Counted from the stretch's first letter, positions 1-8,855 are shown. The stretch is 40,280 bases of DNA from Chitinophagaceae bacterium (GCA_025363355.1 JANYEB010000019.1:1-40280), one strand, 5' to 3'. Numbers and translations: made by a program. The notes: generated from the letters alone by a model not told the origin.

Positions 1-26
1 ACAATGAAACCAAAAAACAAAACGTT

Positions 27-629
27 ATGAAAAAAATGTTAATTACAAACACACTAAAAGCTGTGTTAATTCTGCTATTAATTAGCCAGATTGTTGCATG
101 CAAAAATGCTGGTGCAGATGGAGCTGGTGCTTCAGTTGATACATTGGCTATTATAAAAAATTATAATAGTAACCATAAAATGTATCCAATTTTTTTGAAA
201 AAAATGGGAGATTCTTTGCAGCAAAATCTAGCTGATTATCATATATCAAACCCCACACTAGAAGAAGGACTAGAAAATTTGAAGTGGGCAAAAGAGAGTA
301 TTGACTCTTTTAGAGCGGAGAATGCAAGAACTAAGAAACTATATGCTTCTCAAGATACGCTTTTGAATGCCTATTTTATTACCATTAATGATATTGACAG
401 CTTAAGAAATGCTTGTCACCAATCTTTATCTGGAATTAGACTTTATTTTGGAAAGAACCTTCGAGATGGTGCTATTGAAGGTCAATATACTCATTTTATT
501 TTTCCGACAACCTATGATCCAAATACTAGAACACATAATGATATGATTGATTATGGTTTTGTTGAACAGATTAAACCTTGTCCGTCTGGTGAATGTTCAA
601 CTAGGGATATACTTCAAGTTTTGCCATAA
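27..629 (+). CDS. Putative lipoprotein, unknown function
   Basis: This encodes 200 residues that I cannot assign to a family. The N-terminus has a positive start (MKKM), a hydrophobic stretch at about residues 10-22, and a lipobox-like SQIVAC ending at Cys25, so the product is probably a lipoprotein exported by Sec and anchored in a membrane facing the periplasm. The mature part is mixed polar and helical, with no motif I recognise; a CPSGEC segment near the C-terminus is the only Cys pair. The ATG at 27 is chosen because it starts the signal peptide directly; an ATG at position 4 opens only an eight-codon frame. The next gene follows after 28 bases, so it may be co-transcribed with the downstream two-component genes. 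Function is unknown. Confidence 0.7.
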   Translation: MKKMLITNTLKAVLILLLISQIVACKNAGADGAGASVDTLAIIKNYNSNHKMYPIFLKKMGDSLQQNLADYHISNPTLEEGLENLKWAKESIDSFRAENARTKKLYASQDTLLNAYFITINDIDSLRNACHQSLSGIRLYFGKNLRDGAIEGQYTHFIFPTTYDPNTRTHNDMIDYGFVEQIKPCPSGECSTRDILQVLP

Positions 630-657
630 TATAATATATTCTAATTACTATTGATGA

Positions 658-1305
658 ATGCAAAACAGCGTATTTATATATTATATTATCCTTTTTTTAG
701 CAACAATAGTGGGTTGTTTTGGGTTTCGTAAACTTCCTAAACCTTTCAAATTACTCACTATTGTTCTTACTGTAACTATTGTAACGGAGGCAATTGCTTA
801 TTATTTAGAAGAAATATTGAAAGTGTCCAATACACCACCCTACCATTTTTTTCAAATTATAGAATATGTGTTGTTAGCCTTGATTTATAAAAATGAAATA
901 ACAAATAAGTATCTAAAAAAAGTTATAGCATATAGTATTATTATCTACCCAGTTGTAATGATTGGTTTTACTTTTTTTATACAGCCATTTAAAATATACC
1001 CTAGCTACAGTTTAATGCTTAGCTATTCATCAATAACCATATATGGTTTAGTTTACTTTTATGAGTTTATAAATAGAGAAGAAGATTTTTTTAAGCACCA
1101 CTTGTTTTGGTTAAACACACTCTATTTTTTATTGTGTTCTGTTTCACTTTGTACATTATCATTGACTAATATTTTTAATTTTTTATCGGAAAATAATTAC
1201 TCAATTTACATATTGCATTTAACTATTAACTACATATTTTATATCGGCTGCTTTATACTATTGTTTATAGCTACACTAAAAAAGAGGAGGATTATAGATG
1301 ACTAA
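658..1305 (+). CDS. Seven-transmembrane membrane protein, possible sensor partner of the next histidine kinase
   Basis: The 215-residue product is almost entirely hydrophobic. I count seven likely membrane helices, at roughly residues 3-22, 32-50, 62-77, 88-108, 118-137, 148-168 and 180-206, followed by a basic tail (KKRR). There are no catalytic motifs. The gene overlaps the next one, a histidine kinase, by 8 bases, so the two are almost certainly translated together. I infer that it is the sensory or membrane-signalling component of a split receptor, because small 7-TM proteins are often found beside LuxR-type two-component genes in Bacteroidota. The ligand is not deducible. The ATG at 658 immediately precedes the first hydrophobic segment. 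Confidence 0.75.
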   Translation: MQNSVFIYYIILFLATIVGCFGFRKLPKPFKLLTIVLTVTIVTEAIAYYLEEILKVSNTPPYHFFQIIEYVLLALIYKNEITNKYLKKVIAYSIIIYPVVMIGFTFFIQPFKIYPSYSLMLSYSSITIYGLVYFYEFINREEDFFKHHLFWLNTLYFLLCSVSLCTLSLTNIFNFLSENNYSIYILHLTINYIFYIGCFILLFIATLKKRRIIDD

Positions 1306-2062
1306 TGAACTTAAAATATTTTTGCTATTTGCCATTATTACCTTCTTTGCAATTGGTATTTTTATTATTCTTGCCTTTATAAAAATATATGACCGCAAAC
1401 AAAAATATATACAAGAAAAAAAGCAAGCACAAGACAGGTTTAATCATTTAATACTACAAACTCAAATAGAAATTCAAGAGCAAACACTTAAAATAATTTC
1501 GCAAGAAATTCACGATAATATTGGGCAAGTACTTAGCCTTACCAAACTTACCTTAGGGTCTATTGAATCAGCTGATGTTGAAGTTGTAAATAAAATAGGC
1601 ACAACCAAAATTTTGATTAATAAAGCTATTATTGATTTGAAGGACATTAGCAATAGTTTAAATACTGACTCCATTGAATCAATTGGGTTGCTAAAAGCTG
1701 TTGAAAACGAAGTTGAATTAATTAATAAAACAAATTTAAAAGCAGCATTAACTATTAATGGAATTGTAGAAAAACTAGATCCTAAAACAGAATTGATATT
1801 ATTTAGAATGGTTCAAGAATGTATTAGTAATGCTATCAAACATTCTAAGGCAGAACAAATTGATATACTTGCAAATTATGAGCAAAATTACTTTGAACTC
1901 ACAATTACAGATAATGGTATTGGCTTTAATACCGAGAAAATAAGTAGTCGAGGGCTAGGGCTAAAAAACATACAAAATAGAATTAAATTCATAGAAGCTA
2001 GACTGAGTATTAACAGTAGTTATGCTGGAACAGAAATTAAAATCAGTATTCCAAAAAAATAA
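1298..2062 (+). CDS. Membrane-anchored sensor histidine kinase, HisKA_3 (NarX/LiaS-like) type
   Basis: This is a 254-residue kinase. One N-terminal membrane helix (about residues 5-29) is followed by a coiled linker. The dimerisation and phosphoacceptor segment contains SQEIHDNIGQ with the phospho-His at H72, the EIHDxxGQ form typical of HisKA_3 kinases. The ATP-binding domain shows an N-box (ECISNAIKHS), G1 (DNGIGF) and G2 (GLGLKNIQNR). No periplasmic sensor domain is present, so signal input probably comes from the 7-TM protein whose gene overlaps this one. It should phosphorylate the LuxR-type regulator starting 5 bases after its stop codon. Kinase family assignment is firm; the signal is unknown. 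Confidence 0.92.
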   Translation: MTNELKIFLLFAIITFFAIGIFIILAFIKIYDRKQKYIQEKKQAQDRFNHLILQTQIEIQEQTLKIISQEIHDNIGQVLSLTKLTLGSIESADVEVVNKIGTTKILINKAIIDLKDISNSLNTDSIESIGLLKAVENEVELINKTNLKAALTINGIVEKLDPKTELILFRMVQECISNAIKHSKAEQIDILANYEQNYFELTITDNGIGFNTEKISSRGLGLKNIQNRIKFIEARLSINSSYAGTEIKISIPKK

Positions 2063-2066
2063 TAAA

Positions 2067-2705
2067 ATGGCAATTAATTTAGTATTGGTTGATGATCATA
2101 TTTTACTGAGAAATGGCTTGGCCGATTTGCTTAAAAACAAAGGATATAATATTTTATTTCAAGCATCTAACGGCAAAGAGTTTATAGATAACTTGTTGCC
2201 AACACATTTGCCAGATGTGGTGTTGATGGACATTAATATGCCTATTATGGATGGTTTTGAAACTACGCTTTGGCTCACAAAAAACTATCCTAAAATCAAA
2301 ACAATTGCTTTAAGTATGTATGATGCTGAAACTAATATTATTAAAATGATTCGTAATGGGGCAAGGGGTTATGTATTAAAATATGCCGAAGCTGATGAAC
2401 TAACAAATGCTATTGATACCATTGCAAAATCGGGTTTTTATTATTCAGATTTGGTGAACTACAAACTAGTAAATTCAATAATATCCAACAATCCTCAAAT
2501 AGTACCAGAAGAAGTTTTTCTAAGTGAAAAAGAAGTAACATTTCTTAAACATTGTTGCACTGAATTAAATTATAGAGAAATTGCTGAACTAATGTGTGTA
2601 AGCCCCAAAACAGCTGAAAATTATAGAGAACAATTATGTACTAAGTTAAATATTCATTCTCGTGTGGGTCTTGCTATGTATGCAGTTAAAAGTGGGTTAG
2701 TATAA
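2067..2705 (+). CDS. Response regulator, NarL/LuxR family (REC-HTH)
   Basis: The product is 212 residues. The receiver domain spans about 1-120, with the acidic pair in LVDDH, the phosphoacceptor D55 in VVLMDINMP, and the later conserved Ser and Lys. A LuxR-type helix-turn-helix follows (about 150-210), with LSEKEVTFLKHCC, NYREIAELMCVSPKTAENYREQL and a C-terminal VGLAMYAVKSGL. An upstream in-frame start at 2022 would lie inside the kinase gene and add 15 residues with no fold; the ATG at 2067 gives the standard start MAINLVLVDDH and a 4-base gap from the kinase stop. It is the cognate output protein of the preceding kinase and probably a DNA-binding activator or repressor. Its targets are unknown. 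Confidence 0.93.
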   Translation: MAINLVLVDDHILLRNGLADLLKNKGYNILFQASNGKEFIDNLLPTHLPDVVLMDINMPIMDGFETTLWLTKNYPKIKTIALSMYDAETNIIKMIRNGARGYVLKYAEADELTNAIDTIAKSGFYYSDLVNYKLVNSIISNNPQIVPEEVFLSEKEVTFLKHCCTELNYREIAELMCVSPKTAENYREQLCTKLNIHSRVGLAMYAVKSGLV

Positions 2706-2813
2706 TTGACACGGTGCACTTGTTCATTCATCCTTCATAAATACCACTAATACAAAAAACATATAACAAAACAGCTAGTTCAATTGTTTTATTGTCTAAT
2801 ATTACAATTGCTT

Positions 2814-4001
2814 ATGAAGCTAGTATTAGCATCCATATTTTGTTTTCAATTAACATTTGCTTTTGCACAAAAGCACAGTATTACACCTATATCGAAAAGA
2901 ATTACTAAGCTTCCATTTACAATGCTTACTGGTGGTACCATCATTATTAAAGCCCAGCTTGATAGTTTTGAAGACACATTGAACTTTGTTTTAGATACAG
3001 GTAGTGGCGGTATTTCTCTTGATTCTGTAACTACCGATTATTTGCAATTGCCAAGGGTTAAAACAGATAGAAGTATTCGTGGAATTGCAGGAATGAGAAC
3101 AGTTGACTTTGTTTACAAACGTTCTTTGAAACTAGTAGGATTAACTGTTGATAGCTTAGATTTTCACATTAATAATTATGATATTTTAACTAGTGCTTAT
3201 GGTGTTAAAATAGATGGTGTAATTGGCTACAGTTTCTTTCGCAGATTTATTGTTAAGATGAACTATGATGATTATACAATTGAAATTTACAAACCTGGAA
3301 CAATAAAGTATCCTGCTGGTGGGTATATGTTGCATCCTGATTTTAATATGCTTCCTGTTGTTGCTGCAACTATTATTGATAATACCACTTCTAAAGAGAA
3401 TTTTATTTTTGATACTGGTGCTGGCTTAAATATGTTGCTGAGTGATGAGTATGTTAGTGACAGTAGTATCATCAATAAAAAAAGAAAACAATTTTCAACA
3501 CAAGCTGAAGGACTGGGAGGAAAAAAAATGATGAATGCTACAGTAATAAAAAAAGTTGCTTTGGGTCCTTATAAGTTTAGATGGGTGCCTGTTTATATTT
3601 TTAAAGATGAATTTAATGTAACAAGTTACCCCAAAATGGGAGGTGTAATTGGTAATGATATTTTACGCAGATTTAATTTGATTATTAATTATCCCGATAA
3701 AAAAATTCATATCAAACCCAACAGTCATTTCTTCGATGATTTTGATTATTCTTATACAGGTTTAGGTCTTTACCAAATTGATGGATTGATAAGAATTGAA
3801 GATGTAGTTGTTGGTAGCCCAGCAGATAAAGCTGGCTTTAAACCAGATGATATTATTTTTTCGGTTGATAATAATTTTACACTCAATATGCAAGTTTATA
3901 AACAGCTGATGCAAAACGCAGGAAGTGCTGTTAAAATAATTGTTAAAAGAGGAGATGAATTTGTTACGCTGAATTTAGATATTCAACATCTAATGCACTA
4001 G
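2814..4001 (+). CDS. Exported retropepsin-like aspartyl protease with C-terminal PDZ domain
   Basis: The product is 395 residues from the chosen start. A Sec signal peptide (MKLVLASIFCFQLTFAFAQ) begins at the ATG at 2814; the longer frame from 2784 adds ten residues ahead of it and is less likely. Two aspartyl-protease half motifs are visible, FVLDTGSGG (about residue 58) and FIFDTGAG (about residue 199), so both lobes of a pepsin-like active site lie in one chain. Residues about 315-390 form a PDZ domain (GLYQIDGLIRIEDVV, SPADKAGFKPDDII). Such proteins act in the periplasm or at the surface, but the substrate is unknown. The stop overlaps the convergent SprT-like gene by 4 bases. Confidence 0.88.
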   Translation: MKLVLASIFCFQLTFAFAQKHSITPISKRITKLPFTMLTGGTIIIKAQLDSFEDTLNFVLDTGSGGISLDSVTTDYLQLPRVKTDRSIRGIAGMRTVDFVYKRSLKLVGLTVDSLDFHINNYDILTSAYGVKIDGVIGYSFFRRFIVKMNYDDYTIEIYKPGTIKYPAGGYMLHPDFNMLPVVAATIIDNTTSKENFIFDTGAGLNMLLSDEYVSDSSIINKKRKQFSTQAEGLGGKKMMNATVIKKVALGPYKFRWVPVYIFKDEFNVTSYPKMGGVIGNDILRRFNLIINYPDKKIHIKPNSHFFDDFDYSYTGLGLYQIDGLIRIEDVVVGSPADKAGFKPDDIIFSVDNNFTLNMQVYKQLMQNAGSAVKIIVKRGDEFVTLNLDIQHLMH

Positions 4002-4636
4002 TTTGAGGCTTCTATTAGCTTTACTTCTGCAATGGAGCTAAAAGAATATAGCCTTCCTGTTTTTATTTCTAAACACTCATATCGTTTTCTTCTTTTCATT
4101 CCTTTTTTAAAAATTCTGCCTTTTTCTGTTTCAAATAAACTGCCTGTTGCCACATCTTCCACAATAGCAAATCCTTCTTTCTTTACAATATTATAATTTC
4201 TTAAAACTTTAAGCAAGTCAGTTTCGCCATTTGCAGTTGCAGCAGGGTTATGAATGGTTTTATATAAAGCATTGCTAATATCAGCAGGGAAAATATTTTT
4301 CTGTAAAAAATCGGCTAATAAACTTCCATAAAAATGTTTCCATTCTTTTCCGTGAGGTTCAACTTTATTAGCAAACTTTTCAAATGTTAAAAGATGTGCT
4401 AATTCGTGAAGCAGGGTGATAAGAAATTCGTATTTGTTTAGATTTCCATTAATGCTAATACGATGATTTTTGCCGATGGCAGAATGTCTGTAATCTCCTA
4501 AAACAGACTGCCTTTTTTTAGTTACAGTTAAATGAACTTTATAATGATTAATATAGTTTACAGTGTCTTCAAAGCTGCCATCAGGTAAGTATGCAGCTAA
4601 AGCCTGCATTGGATGCTCAGTTTTTGCCATTGCCAT
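3998..4636 (-). CDS. SprT-like zinc metalloprotein
   Basis: The 212-residue product carries a zinc-metallopeptidase signature: HELAH at residues 77-81 and a third likely ligand, H95, in PHGKEWKHF. This matches the SprT/Spartan fold, whose eukaryotic members cleave DNA-protein crosslinks; the bacterial role is poorly defined. The C-terminal part is basic (KKGMKRRKRYECL) and has only one Cys, so the zinc ribbon of classical SprT proteins is not obvious. No signal peptide is seen, so it is cytoplasmic. The start overlaps the upstream AtpI-like gene by 20 bases (14 if Met3 is used), which points to translational coupling. Confidence 0.85.
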   Translation of the reverse strand: MAMAKTEHPMQALAAYLPDGSFEDTVNYINHYKVHLTVTKKRQSVLGDYRHSAIGKNHRISINGNLNKYEFLITLLHELAHLLTFEKFANKVEPHGKEWKHFYGSLLADFLQKNIFPADISNALYKTIHNPAATANGETDLLKVLRNYNIVKKEGFAIVEDVATGSLFETEKGRIFKKGMKRRKRYECLEIKTGRLYSFSSIAEVKLIEASN

Positions 4637-5024
4637 TTTTTAATTTCGATGCAATTTTTACTTCCAAAAAAGTATAAATAAGATATAACCCCATTCCACA
4701 AAAAATGCCATAAGCATTTCGTTTTGCACCAGCAATATAAACATAGATAACAACAGAAAAAGCTACTACCATTAGTTTTATTAAAGAGGCTAACATCATA
4801 CTTCTAACAATGGCATTTGGATTTTCTTTTTCGCTTGCTTTTTTGTGCAATGCAATGCTTATGCTACTTACAAAAAATAAAATAAAATTTGCTGCTTTTA
4901 CAACATCGGCATTTATCTGTAATTTTTCCAATTGTTGTTTAAGTAATATTGCTACACAATTTACAATAATAAATACAAAAAACAAAGGCATTAAAGTTTT
5001 GCTAAGAGAGTTGTTGGGTTTCAT
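4617..5024 (-). CDS. Small membrane protein, AtpI-like (ATP synthase accessory) candidate
   Basis: The 135-residue product has four likely membrane helices (about residues 10-28, 42-60, 76-98 and 105-122) and a basic C-terminus. It follows an AtpZ-like gene by 3 bases. In Bacteroidota a pair of small membrane proteins like this commonly precedes atpB of the F0F1 ATP synthase, so I infer a role in ATP synthase assembly or ion supply. Here the next gene is SprT-like, not atpB, and no ATP synthase subunit is in the window. Its first residues, MKPNN, are the same as those of the upstream gene. The family call rests on size, topology and neighbour only. Confidence 0.6.
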   Translation of the reverse strand: MKPNNSLSKTLMPLFFVFIIVNCVAILLKQQLEKLQINADVVKAANFILFFVSSISIALHKKASEKENPNAIVRSMMLASLIKLMVVAFSVVIYVYIAGAKRNAYGIFCGMGLYLIYTFLEVKIASKLKNGNGKN

Positions 5025-5027
5025 GAT

Positions 5028-5225
5028 TTATTTCTTTGACGATGCGTCTTTAATAACTTTAATAAGGGTTACTGTTATAACTGCTAGTGGTAGTAAAATT
5101 GAAAATAATGGAAATTTGAGACCTATTTTTTTATCTAACCAACCTGCAATTAAAACAGATAAAACTAAACCAACAGTTAATTGGGTGGCAAAACTTATAT
5201 ATTTATAGTTGTTGTTGGGTTTCAT
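5028..5225 (-). CDS. AtpZ/AtpI family protein
   Basis: The 65-residue product has two membrane helices joined by a short loop: ATQLTVGLVLSVLIAGWLDKK, then FPLFSILLPLAVITVTLIKVIK. The pattern of Gly and Trp-Leu-Asp-Lys-Lys at the end of the first helix is typical of AtpZ/AtpI proteins, which assist F0F1 ATP synthase assembly and may help cation supply. It lies between the M23-N-terminus-like gene (9-base gap) and the AtpI-like gene (2-base gap) in a minus-strand run. The ATP synthase genes themselves are absent here. Family confidence is good; the function in this species is inferred. Confidence 0.78.
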   Translation of the reverse strand: MKPNNNYKYISFATQLTVGLVLSVLIAGWLDKKIGLKFPLFSILLPLAVITVTLIKVIKDASSKK

Positions 5226-5234
5226 TATACATCA

Positions 5235-5693
5235 CTAATTTCTTCGTCTCCTTCTGTGTCTGCTTTCTTTTTTATCAGAGCTATCATCTTTGGAATTATT
5301 CAACTTTTTAGATTCTGTTTCCAAAACATTAATAGCTGTTGAATCTAAAACCATTGTTCCATTTCCTAAAAAAGCTTTTCTAATGCCATCGAAATATTGC
5401 TCTTTAAACTTAATAGCTTGTTCTAACGAATCGGTTCTTGTTTTAAGTAATTGAAGTTGTGTTAGACTTTTCTTGTTACCATAACCTGGGATGTAGTATT
5501 TTAGGGGCGTAAAAACAAGTAAACATATAGTTAAACCCACCAATAAAACAAAAGTTGTACTTAAAGCTACGTAAACACTTATTCTACTTAGTTTAAAAGT
5601 TATAACCTCTTCAAAAGTGTCGTCATTCATCACAACTAATCGATACTTATTTTGAAGTCGCTTTATTGTTGTATTTTCTGTTAGATTTGCCAT
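5235..5693 (-). CDS. Membrane protein resembling the N-terminus of Bacteroidota M23 peptidases, without the peptidase domain
   Basis: The product is 152 residues from the chosen ATG at 5693. Residues about 12-35 (NKYRLVVMNDDTFEEV, FKLSR) lead into a membrane helix (about 38-60), then FTPLKYYIPGYG, a short coiled region (LQLLKTRTDSLEQAIKFKEQYFDGIRK) and a very basic tail (SRHRRRRRN). I recognise the segment from KYRLV to YIPGYG as the N-terminus of membrane-bound LytM/M23 endopeptidases of this phylum, normally about 300 residues long. The zinc-binding M23 domain is missing, and the gene stops cleanly with no remnant before the AtpZ gene. It is either a stand-alone envelope protein or a shortened paralogue. 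A start at 5729 adds 12 residues and is less likely. Confidence 0.7.
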   Translation of the reverse strand: MANLTENTTIKRLQNKYRLVVMNDDTFEEVITFKLSRISVYVALSTTFVLLVGLTICLLVFTPLKYYIPGYGNKKSLTQLQLLKTRTDSLEQAIKFKEQYFDGIRKAFLGNGTMVLDSTAINVLETESKKLNNSKDDSSDKKESRHRRRRRN

Positions 5694-5792
5694 CTGTTCA
5701 AACAAAATTAAAGGTAATCTACCTTTCACTAAAAACTTTGATTATTTAAAAATATTTCTACTTTTAATTTTTAGTTTTATTTACACATTAGT

Positions 5793-8700
5793 ATGAAATT
5801 ATCTTTTGCAAAAAACATAATGGTATTGGCTTGTTTTTTTATTGTAAAAACGGCTTGTGGCCAACCCAACACAACAATTGATCTGGAAAAACAAAAGCCA
5901 GATAAATACAAAGAAAAATTGTTGAAGTCTGAGAAGACCGAAGAAAAAAAGATTGGTGCTGTAAAACACTTTTTCACCAATACTGTTACTCACTATAACT
6001 ATTACTATAATGCCAACATTAAGATTACAGAAATCTTAGAGAAAGCGAAAGAAAGTTATGTTGATGATTATTCTAAGTTGTTGGCGTTTTATAATTACAC
6101 CTTAACATCAACTGCTGCAGATAAAAATATTGATTCTGTAATCTATAAATGTAATGCAGGAATTCTATTACACGATTTAAGAAGTGATTGGGTAGATGAT
6201 TTGTATATGATGCTTGGTAAAGCTTATATGTATAGAAAAGACTTTGATTCGGCTTACTACGTTTTTCAATACCTCAACTACATTTATGCACCAAAAGATG
6301 ATGGTTATGATATTCCAATTGGAAGCAATGCCAGCAATACAGATGGTGTATTTACGGTTTCAACAGATGAAAAGAAAAGACCCTTCATTCAAAAACTAAT
6401 GCTTCGTAAACCCATTGAAAGAAATGGTGCGTTCATTTGGATTATTAGAAATTATCTTGAAGCAAAAAAACTAGGTGAAGCATCTGGCTTGATTTCTATT
6501 TTAAGAAACGATCCTTATTATCCTAAAAGATTACAAACAGATTTGAATGAGATGACAGCCTATTATCATTATTTGCAAAAACAATATGATAGTTCTGCTG
6601 TTTATTTAGAGAAGAGCTTAGGCAATGCTACAAACCGAGTAGAAAAAAGTCGTTGGGAATTTTTATGTGGTCAAATGTATCAACTTGGAGGTTTGTATGA
6701 CGAGGCAAATAGAATGTTTGAAAAAGCAATTAAGCATTCTGCTGATCCTTTAGTTGATGTGTATGCTCATTTGAATATGATTGGACAAGTTGTTGCTAGT
6801 AACAACAAAAAAAATCCAGCACCAACTGGCGATATAGATGCATTGGATAAACTTGCAAAAAAAGAACGATATGCCAACTACAGAGACATTATTTACTATG
6901 CTGCAGCAAAAGTTAGTTTGCAACAAAACAATAAAAAAATTGCAGCAGATTATTTTCTTAAAAGTGCTACAAGTTCTGTAGATAATCCAACTCAGAAAAG
7001 TAAAAGTTATCTTGCACTTGCAGATTTGAAATATGATTTTAAACAATACAAACCATCATATAGTTATTATGATAGTGTTGATGTAAAAAGAATAGATTCT
7101 GTTGATGTGGCAAGAGTTGTTGCTAGAAAACCAGCACTAAAAATTGTGTCAAAAAATATAGATGCAGTCCATCTTCAAGATAGTTTGCAAGAACTTGCAA
7201 AATTGCCTGCAAAAGAATTGAATGCTGTGCTTAGAAAAATTTACAGGCAATACAAAAAGGATAAAGGAGCAGCTGATGATGGTAATAGTTTTGACTTTGG
7301 TAGCGACAATCCAGCTATTGCAAATAACACTACTACATTTTCAACTACTGATGCAAAGCCAGGTGAATTTTATTTTGCAAATGAGTCTGTAAAATTACAA
7401 GGCACTAAGGACTTTAAATCTCGTTGGGGTAATAGACCCAATGTAGATAATTGGAACAGAGCAGCTGTTGCAGCAGGAAAAGTAGAAGTAGATAAAAAAG
7501 CTAGTGCTGCTTTATCTGAAGCAGAAACAAATTTATCTGGCAAACAATTGAATGCAAGAAAAGGGAAAAGTGGAAATTCGAAAGAACAAGATATGAATGA
7601 TCTAAGTTCAATGTCACTTGGTAGTCCAGATGTTGCAGTTGATGCTGCTGAAACAAAAAAAGCAAGCAACAAAAAAGGTGATGATAAAACAGATGATAAA
7701 GCTGCTGAGATTACTGCTGAATCCTTGTATGCAGCAATTCCTTTAACCGAAGAAAAAATGCAATCATCAAATAATATTATCATCGAATCTCTATTTCAAA
7801 ATGGAGAAACATTCAGCGTAAAACTTGATGATTATCCATCTGCTATTGCAGCTTATGAAGAATTGTTGAGAAGATTCCCAAAAAATAAACATACAGAGCA
7901 AGCTTTATTCAATCTTTCATATTGCTATAAAAAAGCAAATAGAACAGATAAAGAAAAAGCAACCCAACAAAAACTTGATTTAGATTTCAACAATGGCAAA
8001 CTTGCTGGCATCATAAAAAACAAAACAGCAAACTCAGAAAAAGATTCTGCAAATCAACGGTACACCGATGTTTATTATATGTTTTTAGAAGGCAAATATG
8101 ATGATGCAAAAGTTGCTAAAGAACAAGCTGATATTATCTATAATAAAAAATATTGGAATCCACAATTGTCATTTATAGAATCTGTTTATTACATCAAGCA
8201 AAGAGAAGATAGCATTGCAATTAATCGTTTAAGTTTGATTGTTAGTGGTAATGCAGAACCACAATTACAAGAGAAAGCGAAACGAATGATTGATATTTTA
8301 AAACATAGAAAACAAATTGAAGAATATCTGTCGAATCTTGATAGCAATGGTCATTATGATAGTGCATTAGCAAAGATGAATTTATTGATGAAAGATTCTA
8401 TTGCTAAAGCTAAATTGCAATTGGAGAAAGAACGTCAGAATGTTTTGAAAATAGATTCTTCTTTAATAGGAAAACCTTTCTCCAATAATCCTAATGAACC
8501 ACATTTTGCTGTATTGTTATTAGATAATGTTGATGATGTATTTATCAATGAAACTGTAACTACTTTTAATAAATACAACAAAGAGCAGTTAGGTAATAGT
8601 GTATTAACTGTAAAATCTTTAAAGCTAAATCAGCAGTATAATTTAATATTGATAGGTCCATTAAGCAATGCTCCAAATGGTATCTCTTATATTGATGATG

Positions 8701-8855
8701 TAAAACCTCAAACTGCTAAAATATTACCTTGGTTGCCTACTTTTAAATACACTTATAGTTTAATTGGTTTAAGTAATTTAGAGATTTTGAAAGCCAACAA
8801 TAATATGGATAAGTATATCAAATTTTTGAAAACAACTTTTCCAAATAAGTTTTAG
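5793..8855 (+). CDS. porW: PorW/SprE-like TPR protein, T9SS and gliding accessory
   Basis: The 1020-residue exported protein has an N-terminal hydrophobic signal ending near TACGQP; a Cys is present but the lipobox is poor. Residues about 50-450 are helical and TPR-like (LMMLGKAY-type and DSAYYVFQYLNYIYAP segments, tyrosine- and alanine-rich repeats). A low-complexity Lys/Asp/Ala region follows (about 500-650), then another TPR block (YPSAIAAYEELLRRFPKN). The C-terminal roughly 110 residues (FAVLLLDNVDD to KYIKFLKTTFP) match the ending I associate with SprE of Flavobacterium and PorW of Porphyromonas, which support type IX secretion. The T9SS cargo protein at 20805 shows the system is used by this organism. 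The gene is divergent from the minus-strand run. The symbol is by resemblance only. Confidence 0.65.
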   Translation: MKLSFAKNIMVLACFFIVKTACGQPNTTIDLEKQKPDKYKEKLLKSEKTEEKKIGAVKHFFTNTVTHYNYYYNANIKITEILEKAKESYVDDYSKLLAFYNYTLTSTAADKNIDSVIYKCNAGILLHDLRSDWVDDLYMMLGKAYMYRKDFDSAYYVFQYLNYIYAPKDDGYDIPIGSNASNTDGVFTVSTDEKKRPFIQKLMLRKPIERNGAFIWIIRNYLEAKKLGEASGLISILRNDPYYPKRLQTDLNEMTAYYHYLQKQYDSSAVYLEKSLGNATNRVEKSRWEFLCGQMYQLGGLYDEANRMFEKAIKHSADPLVDVYAHLNMIGQVVASNNKKNPAPTGDIDALDKLAKKERYANYRDIIYYAAAKVSLQQNNKKIAADYFLKSATSSVDNPTQKSKSYLALADLKYDFKQYKPSYSYYDSVDVKRIDSVDVARVVARKPALKIVSKNIDAVHLQDSLQELAKLPAKELNAVLRKIYRQYKKDKGAADDGNSFDFGSDNPAIANNTTTFSTTDAKPGEFYFANESVKLQGTKDFKSRWGNRPNVDNWNRAAVAAGKVEVDKKASAALSEAETNLSGKQLNARKGKSGNSKEQDMNDLSSMSLGSPDVAVDAAETKKASNKKGDDKTDDKAAEITAESLYAAIPLTEEKMQSSNNIIIESLFQNGETFSVKLDDYPSAIAAYEELLRRFPKNKHTEQALFNLSYCYKKANRTDKEKATQQKLDLDFNNGKLAGIIKNKTANSEKDSANQRYTDVYYMFLEGKYDDAKVAKEQADIIYNKKYWNPQLSFIESVYYIKQREDSIAINRLSLIVSGNAEPQLQEKAKRMIDILKHRKQIEEYLSNLDSNGHYDSALAKMNLLMKDSIAKAKLQLEKERQNVLKIDSSLIGKPFSNNPNEPHFAVLLLDNVDDVFINETVTTFNKYNKEQLGNSVLTVKSLKLNQQYNLILIGPLSNAPNGISYIDDVKPQTAKILPWLPTFKYTYSLIGLSNLEILKANNNMDKYIKFLKTTFPNKF

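Noticed and set aside
4810-5208. Plus-strand open frame opposite the AtpI/AtpZ-like genes
   Set aside because: It is antisense to two better-supported membrane-protein genes and has no family features.
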